A stretch of 64,000 nucleotides of DNA from Nitrosomonadales bacterium (GCA_016235045.1 JACRME010000001.1:1-64000), one strand, 5' to 3'; shown: positions 20,576 through 28,853, numbered from the stretch's first letter. Notes: a model not told the origin generated them from the letters alone. Made by a program: numbers and translations.

Positions 20576-21744
20576 TTGTTTCCCTTTCTGATTGCTTCCA
20601 GTATTACCTCAGGATCATGCACCGCGCCGCCGCAGTGGTTGACGCTGATCACTTTGCTCTTGCCGCCGGCACAACGCTCCACCTCGAGTACCATCTGGCC
20701 GTAATTGAGCTCGGGTACAACGAAAGTCTTGACCTTGCCGGCCAGTTCACGGATGCGTTTTTCGCAGAACGGCCAGATTGTGATCATGCGCAGCGATCCA
20801 ACCTTGATGCCTTCCTTGCGAGCATCCTGAATGGCCTTGACCGCGATGCGCGAAGTGATGCCGTAGGACACCACCACCACATCCGCACCTTCGATCTGAT
20901 CTTCGTCGAGGCGCACGATGTCGTCGGCATTGCCGTTGATCTTTTCCATCAGGTGCGTGACGACGATCTTGTTCTGATCTGCCGTCACCACGGGATAGCC
21001 TTTTTCGTTGTGCGTAAGCCCCGTGATGTGGAAACGGTAGCCGTCGCCCGCGCGCGCCATCGGGTGGCCGCCCTGCGAGTTAAATTTGTAAGGACGGAAA
21101 TCTTCCTTGGGGCCGTTGTATAGGTTGCGCGGCACGACCTTGATCTGGTCGGCAGCAGGAATGACGACCTTCTCATGCATGTGGCCGACAGTCTCGTCGG
21201 TCAGGATGATCACGGGAACGCGGTAGTACTCGGACAGATTGAAAGCCTCGATGGCGAGGTCAAAACATTCCTGCGGGCTATCCGGCGACAGCGCAATCAT
21301 GGCATTGTCACCGTGTGGGCCGTAACGTGCCTGCATCATGTCCTGCTGCGCAGTCAGCGTGGGTGCGCCGGTTGAAGGGCCCGCACGTTGCACATTGCAA
21401 ATGACCATGGGCGTTTCAGTCATGGCTGCCAAGCCGATATTTTCCACCATCAGAGAGAAGCCGGGACCGCAGGTCACGGTCATCACCTTCTGTCCGCCCC
21501 AGACCGCGCCAATGTTGGCAGCGATGGCAGACAGCTCGTCCTCCATCTGAATGAACATCGCGCCGACTTCCGGTGCGCGTTCGGCGAAACGCTCGAATGT
21601 CTCGGTCGAAGGCGTGATCGGATATCCCGCAAAGAAGCGGCAGCCTGCAGCCAGAGCACCTTCAGCCAGGGCATGGTCGCCGTCCATGAAATGGGGACCG
21701 GCATCAACCCCTTTGGGATCGGCTGGCACTGTCTTGATATTCAT
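20572..21744 (-). CDS. korA: 2-oxoacid:ferredoxin oxidoreductase, alpha subunit (probably 2-oxoglutarate)
   Basis: The start is the ATG at 21744 (MNIKTVPADPKGVDAGPHFMDG), overlapping korD by ATGA; upstream in-frame codons lie inside korD. The 390-residue subunit has the pyrimidine-binding domain motif FFAGYPITPSTE, EDELSAIAANIGAVWGGQKVMT and QRAGPSTGAPTLTAQQDM, typical of KorA of the D-A-B-C type. The enzyme would carboxylate succinyl-CoA to 2-oxoglutarate with reduced ferredoxin, or run oxidatively. Assignment to 2-oxoglutarate rather than pyruvate or another oxoacid rests on subunit type, the operon and the absence of sucAB, and is an inference. Confidence 0.9.
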   Translation of the reverse strand: MNIKTVPADPKGVDAGPHFMDGDHALAEGALAAGCRFFAGYPITPSTETFERFAERAPEVGAMFIQMEDELSAIAANIGAVWGGQKVMTVTCGPGFSLMVENIGLAAMTETPMVICNVQRAGPSTGAPTLTAQQDMMQARYGPHGDNAMIALSPDSPQECFDLAIEAFNLSEYYRVPVIILTDETVGHMHEKVVIPAADQIKVVPRNLYNGPKEDFRPYKFNSQGGHPMARAGDGYRFHITGLTHNEKGYPVVTADQNKIVVTHLMEKINGNADDIVRLDEDQIEGADVVVVSYGITSRIAVKAIQDARKEGIKVGSLRMITIWPFCEKRIRELAGKVKTFVVPELNYGQMVLEVERCAGGKSKVISVNHCGGAVHDPEVILEAIRKGNK

Positions 21745-21998
21745 ACTTTTCCTTTCTCGTTTCCATCGTCCCGTTCCACGTAAATGGCAAACTCGGGGCA
21801 AATCAACTGACAATAGTTGCAATCACGGCAATTCTCCGGATTCTTGGCGATGGGCGGGTGATAGCCCTTGGCGTTGAATTCCGGAGATGTGTCCAGCACA
21901 TTGGTCGGACAAAACTGTACGCAGAAGCCGCAGCCCTTGCACCAGGTCTCGTTGACGAAGACCCTTCCATGGAGCGGCTTGAGATCGTTGAAATACAT
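21741..21998 (-). CDS. korD: 2-oxoacid:ferredoxin oxidoreductase, delta (ferredoxin) subunit
   Basis: This 85-residue dicluster ferredoxin has CKGCGFCVQFCPTNVLD and CRDCNYCQLICPEFAIYVE, two [4Fe-4S] sites. It begins the korDABC set, 11 bases after hdrB, and overlaps korA by ATGA. It should carry electrons between the TPP enzyme and soluble ferredoxin or HdrA. Confidence 0.92.
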   Translation of the reverse strand: MYFNDLKPLHGRVFVNETWCKGCGFCVQFCPTNVLDTSPEFNAKGYHPPIAKNPENCRDCNYCQLICPEFAIYVERDDGNEKGKV

Positions 21999-22009
21999 GG
22001 TTACCTCCC

Positions 22010-22906
22010 TCAGGCGAGATCGCGGGCCGCGAGCGCCGGCTTCGGATCAATATGGTGGAGATCGAAACGCAGCGCATCGTCGCCGCATTCGAGCGCCAAC
22101 GCCATCAACTGCGTGAAGTACAACACCGGCATGTGCTTGAAATCCGGGTTGAGGCGCTTTGCGTCGTCCTGGCGGAAGTCCAGGTTGTAAGCGCACATCG
22201 GGCAACTCACCACCACCAGATCCACATCCTGTTCGCTGGCCGAGCCCATGATCTTGTCGGTACGGTCGGCGATGATCTCGGGTTTGCCGACTGCATGATA
22301 GGCGCCGCAACATTCGGTCTTGAGCGGGAAGTTCACCGGCGTCGCACCGAGTGCGGCAATCAGGTTTTCCATGATCATCGGGTTCTCGACATCGTCGAAA
22401 GCAACTTCTTTTGGACGCACCAGCAGGCAGCCGTAATAGCAGGCAACGCGCAATCCCGTGAGCGGCTTCTTCACCTTCTCGGCCAGTTTGTCGAAGCCGA
22501 CGCGGTCGCGCAGATATTCGAGCAGATGCCGCACTTCCACATCGCCTTCGTACTTGGTGGTTTCCAGATTCAGGAAATTGTTAATCGTGGACAGCTTGTC
22601 CGGATTCTTCTTGACGTCGATGTTGGCACGCTTGAGCGTGTTATAGCACATGGCGCAGGAAGTCATGAATTCGCTGGCCATGCCCTCGGTCTTGGCCGCC
22701 GTTTCCTTGACGCGGATCAGGTTGGTCACCGGCGCCACGCGGTTCATGACGTTCTCGGCGCCCAGCGCATGCACGGTGCCGCAGCAGTTCCAGCGATCCA
22801 GTTCCTCAACCTCCACATCCAGTTCCGCCATGGACGAAACGGTGGAGACATCGAAGTTTCTGGCGCTGTTCTTCAGCGTGCAACCGGGATAATAAATAAG
22901 TTTCAT
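22010..22906 (-). CDS. hdrB: HdrB-like CCG-domain protein (heterodisulfide reductase B / fumarate reductase E-type)
   Basis: This 298-residue protein has two cysteine-rich CCG-type domains: YYPGCTLKNSARNF, DRWNCCGTVHALGAEN, MTSCAMCYNTLKRAN, then ACYYGCLLVRP, KTECCGAYHAVG and VSCPMCAYNLDFRQ. HdrB binds the unusual non-cubane clusters that reduce disulfides in methanogens. Similar subunits (TfrB, SdhE, and the extra Frd subunits of Aquificales) accompany soluble succinate/fumarate enzymes. Its place between hdrC-frdAB and korDABC, away from hdrA, suggests it serves the fumarate reductase, possibly accepting electrons from HdrA. Confidence 0.92.
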   Translation of the reverse strand: MKLIYYPGCTLKNSARNFDVSTVSSMAELDVEVEELDRWNCCGTVHALGAENVMNRVAPVTNLIRVKETAAKTEGMASEFMTSCAMCYNTLKRANIDVKKNPDKLSTINNFLNLETTKYEGDVEVRHLLEYLRDRVGFDKLAEKVKKPLTGLRVACYYGCLLVRPKEVAFDDVENPMIMENLIAALGATPVNFPLKTECCGAYHAVGKPEIIADRTDKIMGSASEQDVDLVVVSCPMCAYNLDFRQDDAKRLNPDFKHMPVLYFTQLMALALECGDDALRFDLHHIDPKPALAARDLA

Positions 22907-22925
22907 CGTTCCGTTTCGCTTCTCA

Positions 22926-23345
22926 TCAAGAGGTCAGTTTGCGCATTGCGGCGATCATGGCGATCGGCGGCAAGTCGGCGCGCACTTCGGGAGAAATTTC
23001 CCAGATATTGAGACGGTCATCGCGCTGTCCGTTGCGCAAAGCCGTTTCGCGCAGGGATTCGATGACTTCGGCGATCTTGATATTCTTCGGGCAACGCGAA
23101 TTGCAGGTCAGGCAGGACACGCAGGTCCAGATGGTGCGCGAAGCCAGCAACTGCTTCTCCATGCCCAGTTGTGCCATGCGCACGATCTGGTTGGGCAGAA
23201 TATCCATGTACGCCGCCATCGGACAACCGGCGGAACATTTGCCGCACTGGTAGCAGGCCAGCAGTTTCTGGCCGCTGATCTTTTCTACTTTCGCGGTGAA
23301 GGTGTTGTTCTTGCCGGGAAGGAAACGCAGGGTCGTATCGTTCAT
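22926..23345 (-). CDS. hdrC: HdrC-like 4Fe-4S protein
   Basis: This 139-residue protein contains CYQCGKCSAGCPMAAYMD and CVSCLTCNSRCPKNIKIAEV, the two [4Fe-4S] motifs of HdrC, and the following short helical tail. It pairs with HdrB as the electron conduit to its catalytic clusters. It lies 19 bases upstream of hdrB and 9 bases downstream of the ferritin-like gene, within the frd part of the operon. Confidence 0.92.
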   Translation of the reverse strand: MNDTTLRFLPGKNNTFTAKVEKISGQKLLACYQCGKCSAGCPMAAYMDILPNQIVRMAQLGMEKQLLASRTIWTCVSCLTCNSRCPKNIKIAEVIESLRETALRNGQRDDRLNIWEISPEVRADLPPIAMIAAMRKLTS

Positions 23346-23354
23346 GGCTGGCCT

Positions 23355-23888
23355 CTAGAATTTCCCGTCCATGCGGAACTCGGGCATGTCCAGCCACAAA
23401 CCGGTGTTGAGCACGCTGTCCAGTTGCGCCTGCAGATTGTCGTACCGGAAGAATTCGCCCTCCAGTATCTTGTCCGCCAGCTTGACGATGTCCCGGTCGC
23501 TGGTATGCGAAGCCAGATCCTTGAACACATGAATGAACCGCCTTTGCAGTTCCATGGCAAGACGCAATGCCTGGGTGTCGTCGGCCACAACGCCATGACC
23601 GCGACGTTTCACCTCGGCTTCCATATCGGCGACGACGACTGAAGGAACAATACTCGTCGCCGCTTCGGCCACCAGACGCACCCATACCTCATTGCCAATG
23701 ATCTTGCCGAACAAGCGGGTCAGATCGTCCATGCGCTCGGTGTCTTTTTTTGCCAGGCGACGGAACATCTTCTTGCCGCTGTCGTTCCGGGTCATCTCGG
23801 CAGCATGGCGGAAAAAAGGCTCGCCGCTGAACTCGAAGCTGAGCGCGGCACGCGCCAGCTCGATTACTTTATCGTCAACGTGGCTCAT
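23355..23888 (-). CDS. Ferritin/rubrerythrin-like helical protein of the frd operon
   Basis: This 177-residue all-helical protein looks like two halves of a ferritin-like four-helix bundle: FSGEPFFRHAAEM..GKKMFRRLAKKDTERMDDL in the first half resembles the rubrerythrin pattern E-x-A-x-FY-x-AA..GKK-x-FRRLA-x-(D/E)E-x-x-H, and LADKILEGEFFRYDNLQ in the second resembles the matching second helix. The usual ligand histidines seem replaced (Asp in ERMD, Tyr in EFFRY), so a di-iron site may be degraded. There are no rubredoxin cysteines. It sits 4 bases after frdA and 9 before hdrC, so it is probably a functional partner of this fumarate reductase. Its role is unknown to me. Confidence 0.75.
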   Translation of the reverse strand: MSHVDDKVIELARAALSFEFSGEPFFRHAAEMTRNDSGKKMFRRLAKKDTERMDDLTRLFGKIIGNEVWVRLVAEAATSIVPSVVVADMEAEVKRRGHGVVADDTQALRLAMELQRRFIHVFKDLASHTSDRDIVKLADKILEGEFFRYDNLQAQLDSVLNTGLWLDMPEFRMDGKF

Positions 23889-23892
23889 CGGC

Positions 23893-25620
23893 TTATTTCG
23901 CTCCCGCAGGGCTAAACGCGTCGTCGTGCAGCCTGTTCTGCAGCACCGACGAACCCGGCAGCGTATTGCCGCCGCGAACCAGTTGACGCTTCTTCACGTC
24001 CTTGGGCGCGTAAGAAGGCAGCAAAATAGGCGTAACCAGGTCGGTCTTGACGTTGGCATCCTTTAACTGCTTCTCGTATGCATCGAGGTGGGCCACGGAA
24101 AGTTTGCCCAGCTTGGCCTTCTTGGCGTACTCGCTCGCATACCTGCCGGCGCGAATTCCGAACACGTTGTAGTCGAGCACCGAATTGCCCATCAGGCGGT
24201 TGCGGCCGTGCAAGCCGCCGGAAGCCTCGCCCGCCACATACAGGCCGGGGATATCGGTCTCGCACTTTTCGTTGATCTCGATGCCGCCGTTCTGGTAGTG
24301 CAGCGACGGGTAGATCAGCATCGGCAGCTTGGTGATATCGATGCCGTAGCGGATGAACTGGCGATACATGGCCGGGAAGTGTCTTTCGGTATATCCCTCG
24401 CCGTGCAGCATGTCGATCAGCGGCGAATCCAGCCACACGCCGACGCGACCGGACGGCGTCGTGATTCCGTTGCCGTTCTGCACGCACTCGCGAATGATGG
24501 CCGAAGCCTCGATGTCGCGCGGTTCGCGCGGGAAGACGAACAGTTCGCCGTCCTTGTTCAGCGGCTGGCCGCCCGCACCGCGAATCGCCTCGGTAACCAG
24601 GAAGCCCGCAATCTGCTCGGGGAAGGAAACACCTGTCGGGTGGTATTGCACGGAATCCATGTACATCAGCTTGGCACCCGCACGATAGGCCATCACCAGT
24701 CCGTCGCCAGTGGCGCCGTAGTGATTGGTGGTGTCGTAACCGCGGATGTGCAGACGGCCGTAGCCGCCGGTGGCGATGATGGTGGACTTGGCCTTGACGG
24801 TGAAGAACTCTTCGCTGTCCATGTTATACAGGACCGCTCCGGCGCATTTGCCTTCGCTGTCCATGATCAATTCCACGGCCGGCATGAATTCCTTGACGGT
24901 AATCATGTCGGGATGGTTGCGCACCTCGTCCATCAGTGTGCGCATGATCATCGCCCCGGTGTAGTCGCGGCAGGACATCATGCGCTTGCGCGAGGTGCCG
25001 CCGCCGTGCATGACCTTCATCGAACCGTCTTCTTCCTTGTCCCACACCACGCCCAGTTCTTCCAGCCACTTGACCACGGCCGGACCGTCCTCGGTGAGCG
25101 CCTTGACCAGTTCCGGCTTGTTCTCGAAGTGTCCGCCGCCGATCGCATCCAGATAGTGACGAGTCGGCGAGTCGGTGCGCGACACCGCAGCCTGCATGCC
25201 GCCCTGCGACATCATGGTATTGGCATCGCCCATGCGCAGTTTGGTGGCGATCACCGATTTCACGCCGTGTTCGCGCATGGCGATCAGCGCGGCATTGCAG
25301 CCGGCGCCGCCGCCGCCGATGATCAGCACGTCGGTTTCGATATCGGGTTTGCTCAGATCGACCTGTTCGCTGGTCAGCCAGGAATGGGACTCCAGCAAAT
25401 CGGACACTTCAGTGGTCAGCTTTTCTCCCTTGTTGGGACCGACGCATACAGCGCGGCGCGCGCTGGGCTCGTAGTCGGGGTGGAAGCCTTCCAGCACCTT
25501 CTGACGCTCTTCCGCATTCATCAGCGGATAAACCGGTTCGGACTTGCGCGCCAGTTCCAGGCGCTTGGGACGCGTCTGCTCAACTTTGCGCAACGATTCT
25601 GCCATGTAATCTGGATACAT
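23893..25620 (-). CDS. frdA: Soluble fumarate reductase / succinate dehydrogenase-like flavoprotein subunit
   Basis: This 575-residue protein has the FAD fold DVLIIGGGGAGCNAAL starting only at about residue 96, after a 90-residue N-terminal extension not found in SdhA. Catalytic regions are conserved: MSQGGMQAAV, YHPTGVSFPEQ, EAIRGAGGQPLNKDGE, RDIEASAIIREC and the H-x3-GGI plus LHGRNRLMGNS region. The usual C-terminal helical domain is shortened. No membrane-anchor genes are nearby; partners are FrdB, HdrC and HdrB. It therefore resembles the soluble multi-subunit fumarate reductases of rTCA bacteria rather than the membrane sdh at the left edge. The direction (fumarate reduction) is inferred from context. 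Confidence 0.88.
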   Translation of the reverse strand: MYPDYMAESLRKVEQTRPKRLELARKSEPVYPLMNAEERQKVLEGFHPDYEPSARRAVCVGPNKGEKLTTEVSDLLESHSWLTSEQVDLSKPDIETDVLIIGGGGAGCNAALIAMREHGVKSVIATKLRMGDANTMMSQGGMQAAVSRTDSPTRHYLDAIGGGHFENKPELVKALTEDGPAVVKWLEELGVVWDKEEDGSMKVMHGGGTSRKRMMSCRDYTGAMIMRTLMDEVRNHPDMITVKEFMPAVELIMDSEGKCAGAVLYNMDSEEFFTVKAKSTIIATGGYGRLHIRGYDTTNHYGATGDGLVMAYRAGAKLMYMDSVQYHPTGVSFPEQIAGFLVTEAIRGAGGQPLNKDGELFVFPREPRDIEASAIIRECVQNGNGITTPSGRVGVWLDSPLIDMLHGEGYTERHFPAMYRQFIRYGIDITKLPMLIYPSLHYQNGGIEINEKCETDIPGLYVAGEASGGLHGRNRLMGNSVLDYNVFGIRAGRYASEYAKKAKLGKLSVAHLDAYEKQLKDANVKTDLVTPILLPSYAPKDVKKRQLVRGGNTLPGSSVLQNRLHDDAFSPAGAK

Positions 25621-25632
25621 CTGTGTTCCCCT

Positions 25633-26376
25633 TTATTCCGAATCTCGTGCGTAGTAGCGCTTGGTCAACGCCTCGCGGTCCATCGACATCATCTCGGCGT
25701 ATTCCGCCTCATAGACACCGTCTTCCACCGCCTTGACGCGTTCCGCCAGTTCCGGGCTATCCTTGCGCAGGTAGCGTCCATACAGGCGCTTCGCCATGAT
25801 GCCCATCAGCGGCTGGGTAATTTCGGCCGGGCAACGCAGCATGCACAGGCCGCAAACGACGCAGTCGAAGGACAAGTCCATTACCGAGGCAATGTCGCCA
25901 CGCTTGGCAGCCTGAACGTAGTCCATGACCTGCAAGCCTTGCGGACAGGACTTGGTGCAGGTGCCGCAGGCGACGCAACGGAACACCGTGGGATACATCT
26001 GCTGGATTGCGGTAACGTCGGGTTTGAGCTTCTCGATGTCGTAAATCGCCTTCTCGGCGGGAACCGAGGGGATCTGGGCCAGCGTCATGCCGTCTTCAAC
26101 CATGGTCATGCAGGCCAGGCCGGTACGGATCTTATAGTCGCCAGGCAGGCGATAAATGGTGGCACAAGCGCCGCAATAACCTTCGCGACACCCGGCACCA
26201 CGGATGATCTGGTGGCCGGCGTATTCGATGGCACCCATGATGGTGGCCTTGGCGGGCACTTCATAGGCCTTGCCCATGATGTATACAGTGATAAGACTTT
26301 CTGCTGCCTTGTCTTGCTGAGCGTCTTTTTGTGAAGACGACAAACCACTACTCGCCCCTGCGGGTGCGTTAACCAT
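25633..26376 (-). CDS. frdB: Fumarate reductase iron-sulfur subunit
   Basis: It has the N-terminal [2Fe-2S] domain cysteines GCREGYCGACATIYRL and two C-terminal clusters, CVACGTCTKSCPQG and CVVCGLCMLRCPAE. An upstream in-frame ATG at 26400 exists, but the ribosome binding site GGGGGAGA lies 8 bases before the ATG at 26376 (MVNAPAGASSG), so I prefer that start (247 residues). The N-terminal 20 residues are Ser/Gly/Asp-rich and look like a linker. It is the first gene of the 13-gene frd-hdrCB-kor-hdrA-flx operon, so its upstream region should hold the operon promoter. Confidence 0.88.
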   Translation of the reverse strand: MVNAPAGASSGLSSSQKDAQQDKAAESLITVYIMGKAYEVPAKATIMGAIEYAGHQIIRGAGCREGYCGACATIYRLPGDYKIRTGLACMTMVEDGMTLAQIPSVPAEKAIYDIEKLKPDVTAIQQMYPTVFRCVACGTCTKSCPQGLQVMDYVQAAKRGDIASVMDLSFDCVVCGLCMLRCPAEITQPLMGIMAKRLYGRYLRKDSPELAERVKAVEDGVYEAEYAEMMSMDREALTKRYYARDSE

Positions 26377-26470
26377 AATCGCTGTCTCCCCCATACCCAA
26401 CTCTATATACTGCTTGTTTCCCGAGTTGGAGTATCTATCTCGTGATTGGAACTAACCGATGCGCCGCACT

Positions 26471-26540
26471 TTATAACACTTGCGAGTCATTATAAGTTTT
26501 CGCACAACCGATTATAAATTTTTGGTGGCGGCGATTATAA
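26471..26540. promoter_or_regulatory. Four phased TTATAA boxes upstream of the frd-kor-flx operon
   Basis: TTATAA occurs at 26471, 26490, 26512 and 26535, spaced 19, 22 and 23 bases, close to two helical turns each, in an AT-rich island. Three copies extend to ATTATAA, followed by R/T-rich bases. The array lies 95-165 bases upstream of the frdB start and within the shared 678-base region with the divergent lyase gene at 27079, a sensible place for operator sites. The regulator is unknown. The remainder of the gap (26541-27078) shows no convincing gene; a 76-codon frame at 26471-26701 was rejected. Confidence 0.4.
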
Positions 26541-27078
26541 AGAAGTTTTGAAGATTGACAACAGAATTTGCGTGTGTGAGTAAATTTTTTTCTGTCAGGG
26601 CGAATCGCTGCTGCCGCAATGATAAAAAGTCTCAATAGCATTAACGAATTTTTTGCCGATTTCACTGAACGATTACGTTGATCGCGCCAATGAAAATCCA
26701 TATTTCAGCGGGCAGCATTCGGCCCTCCATCATTTCTAACCCCATCGGGCTACCCCGTACGGGAGGTCATGGACAGGCAATGACAAGCGCCGTGAGTGGC
26801 AGACCCTGACAATACCACCTGCACGGCGTCACTGAAGCGGACATACCCGCGCCACAAGAACTCGCAAGCACAATCCGATGAGTTTTAAACGGATGAAATT
26901 CCGCATAGGGCTGGTATGCGCGACTGTTGCGGCAACAGACGAATTCCGTCTACACTAGTTCCGAGATGACATCGACCTGGATTAACTTGCTGCATGCCTG
27001 CCCAATTTTTCATGTTGAACCAACTTCAGAAAATGCATTGGGCAAATATCTGCCCAACCGATACACCGCACGCAAGGC

Positions 27079-28083
27079 ATGACTAATCTCATTCACCCCT
27101 CCGATGTGCTGTATGCAGGAAGCCGCCCGTTCCCGAGGATTGCAGCTTGCGAACACTTTGCCGGCAGCGAAAAGTTGCTGAAAAAAGCGCTGCAGATTCA
27201 GGCCGAGCTTTCCGTCAACGGCCAGTCTGTGTTCGACATCACGGCGGATTGCGAAGACGGCGCACCCGCCGGCAAGGAGCGGGAACATGCGGAAATGATC
27301 GCCGCGCTGCTCTTGTCTGCCGACAATCGCTTTGATCGCGTCGGAGTGCGGATTCATGACGTCAGACATCCGGTCTGGCGCAACGAACTGGAAATCATCA
27401 TCAGCCGTGCAGGCCAGCGCGTAGCCTACATCGTTCTGCCGAAACCTGAATTTGCCGATGACGTACTGACACAGATCACGACGCTCGATGAACTGAGAAA
27501 CCGCTTTGGGATTTCGCGCGAAATTCCCGTCCACGTGCTGATAGAAACCCCCGGCGCACTGCATGAAGCCTGGGAGATCGCCAGCCTGCCCCATGTCGAG
27601 ACGCTGGATTTTGGCCTCATGGATTTTGTCTCGGCGCACCACGGCGCCGTTCCGGCCGCGGCAATGCGTTCTCCCGGCCAATTCAATCACGCACTGGTCG
27701 CGCGCGCAAAATGCGAAATTTCGTCCGCCGCCCTGGGGAACGGCATCGTACCGAGCCATAACGTCACTACCGAAATCCGGGATACCACCGTAGTGCGTGA
27801 AGACGCGAGCCGCGCCAGACAGGAATTCGGCTTCTTGCGCATGTGGAGCATTCATCCCGGCCAGATTCAACCGATCGTCGAGTCCATGCGTCCGGATTTC
27901 GCTGAAGTCAGCGAAGCAGCCATCCTGCTGATTGCCGCGCAGAACGCCGCCTGGGGACCCATCCAGCATGAAGGCAAACTGCATGACCGCGCTTCCTACC
28001 GATACTATTGGGAACTGCTGCAGCGCGCACAAAGCACCGGCATGGAGATTCCCGTTGAGGCAAGGCAACGATTCTTTGCCTGA
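27079..28083 (+). CDS. HpcH/HpaI-family (CitE-like) C-C lyase
   Basis: This 334-residue TIM-barrel protein belongs to the CitE / malyl-CoA lyase superfamily: FDITADCEDGAPAG (metal-site Asp and Glu), the Arg in RVGVRIHDVRHP, VLIETPGALHEAWEIA (metal-site Glu) and SIHPGQIQPIVESM near the C-terminus. Members cleave or form malyl-CoA, citramalyl-CoA or citryl-CoA. There is no CitD or CitF next to it, so it is not a classical citrate lyase subunit. Placement opposite the frd operon suggests a role around acetyl-CoA/glyoxylate or malyl-CoA, but substrate cannot be read from sequence. The ATG at 27079 has only a poorly spaced AAGG before it, so the start is less certain. Confidence 0.8.
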   Translation: MTNLIHPSDVLYAGSRPFPRIAACEHFAGSEKLLKKALQIQAELSVNGQSVFDITADCEDGAPAGKEREHAEMIAALLLSADNRFDRVGVRIHDVRHPVWRNELEIIISRAGQRVAYIVLPKPEFADDVLTQITTLDELRNRFGISREIPVHVLIETPGALHEAWEIASLPHVETLDFGLMDFVSAHHGAVPAAAMRSPGQFNHALVARAKCEISSAALGNGIVPSHNVTTEIRDTTVVREDASRARQEFGFLRMWSIHPGQIQPIVESMRPDFAEVSEAAILLIAAQNAAWGPIQHEGKLHDRASYRYYWELLQRAQSTGMEIPVEARQRFFA

Positions 28084-28212
28084 CTCGCCCATGATTGAGA
28101 ACATCGTAGCGTGTGCAACAAAGTCAGCCGGGTTATGATGCAAGCAGTTGCAGTATGGATCGGACAGTAGGCAGCACCATGGGAAATGGAATTACCAATA
28201 AAGGAGAATGAA

Positions 28213-28701
28213 ATGTCATTAGTAATTGATACGCTGCGCATCTCAACCATTACAGAAGAATTGACCGACGCAGAAATCGAGATTTTCGGAGAATTGTTTG
28301 ACGTCCTGAGCTACAAAGCCGGCGACCTGATCGTGCAACCCGGCGACAAGAGACAACCGGACAACTTGTATATTCTTGCTCACGGCGAAATCCAGGTGAA
28401 AATACTGAGCAGCGACGGGGAAACGACCATTCACGTTCTCAAGCCGGGCGATCTGGCCGGTCTCATCACCTTCGTCGGCGGCGCGCCGTCGCAACACAGT
28501 GCCGCGCTCTACTCCAAAGGCGAATCCCAGATACTGAGCATGTCCAGCGCCAAGTTTGATGCGTTGGTTTGCTCCCGCCCCATGACGGCCCACAAGATCA
28601 TGCGCGGAATCGTGCGCTATGTGCATGGCATCGTGCGCAACATGAACGCCAAGTCTTCGGAATTGAACAACTACATCTATCGCACCAGCGGTGGCTATTG
28701 A
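28213..28701 (+). CDS. Cyclic-nucleotide-binding-domain protein without DNA-binding domain
   Basis: This 162-residue protein is essentially one Crp-like beta-barrel: LYILAHGEIQVKIL, a GDLAGLITFVGG turn at the phosphate-binding-cassette position, and a C-terminal helix. There is no helix-turn-helix after it, so it is not a Crp/Fnr transcription factor. The cassette lacks an obvious RxA for cAMP. The start at 28213 (MSLVIDTLRIST) has AAGGAG 7 bases upstream and is preferred over a longer reading. It is monocistronic, ended by the terminator at 28731-28761. Confidence 0.75.
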   Translation: MSLVIDTLRISTITEELTDAEIEIFGELFDVLSYKAGDLIVQPGDKRQPDNLYILAHGEIQVKILSSDGETTIHVLKPGDLAGLITFVGGAPSQHSAALYSKGESQILSMSSAKFDALVCSRPMTAHKIMRGIVRYVHGIVRNMNAKSSELNNYIYRTSGGY

Positions 28702-28730
28702 ACACCGCAAGCGTGTCCGAGGTGCTCCAT

Positions 28731-28761
28731 GAAAACGGCCTGCAATATGCAGGCCGTTTTC
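28731..28761 (+). terminator. Intrinsic terminator after the cNMP-domain gene
   Basis: A perfect 14-bp stem (GAAAACGGCCTGCA / TGCAGGCCGTTTTC) around ATA ends in TTTTC, 30 bases after the stop at 28701. Symmetric A and T tracts mean it could also serve the small minus-strand gene at 28854-29042. Confidence 0.85.
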
Positions 28762-28853
28762 ATTTCAGATGCTCATGTGTCACTCGATTGGCGCTGCCGG
28801 AATACCCATAGGGAGGCGAGCTTGCAGCCTGACCCGGCACGGGCCGCCCGCCT

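Noticed and set aside
24088-26334. 748-codon plus-strand frame opposite frdA and frdB
   Set aside because: Shadow of the two real genes; no ribosome binding site, no motif, and it spans a gene boundary.
26471-26701. 76-codon frame in the frdB upstream region
   Set aside because: Very AT-rich, basic, no domain, overlaps the phased TTATAA boxes; better explained as regulatory DNA.
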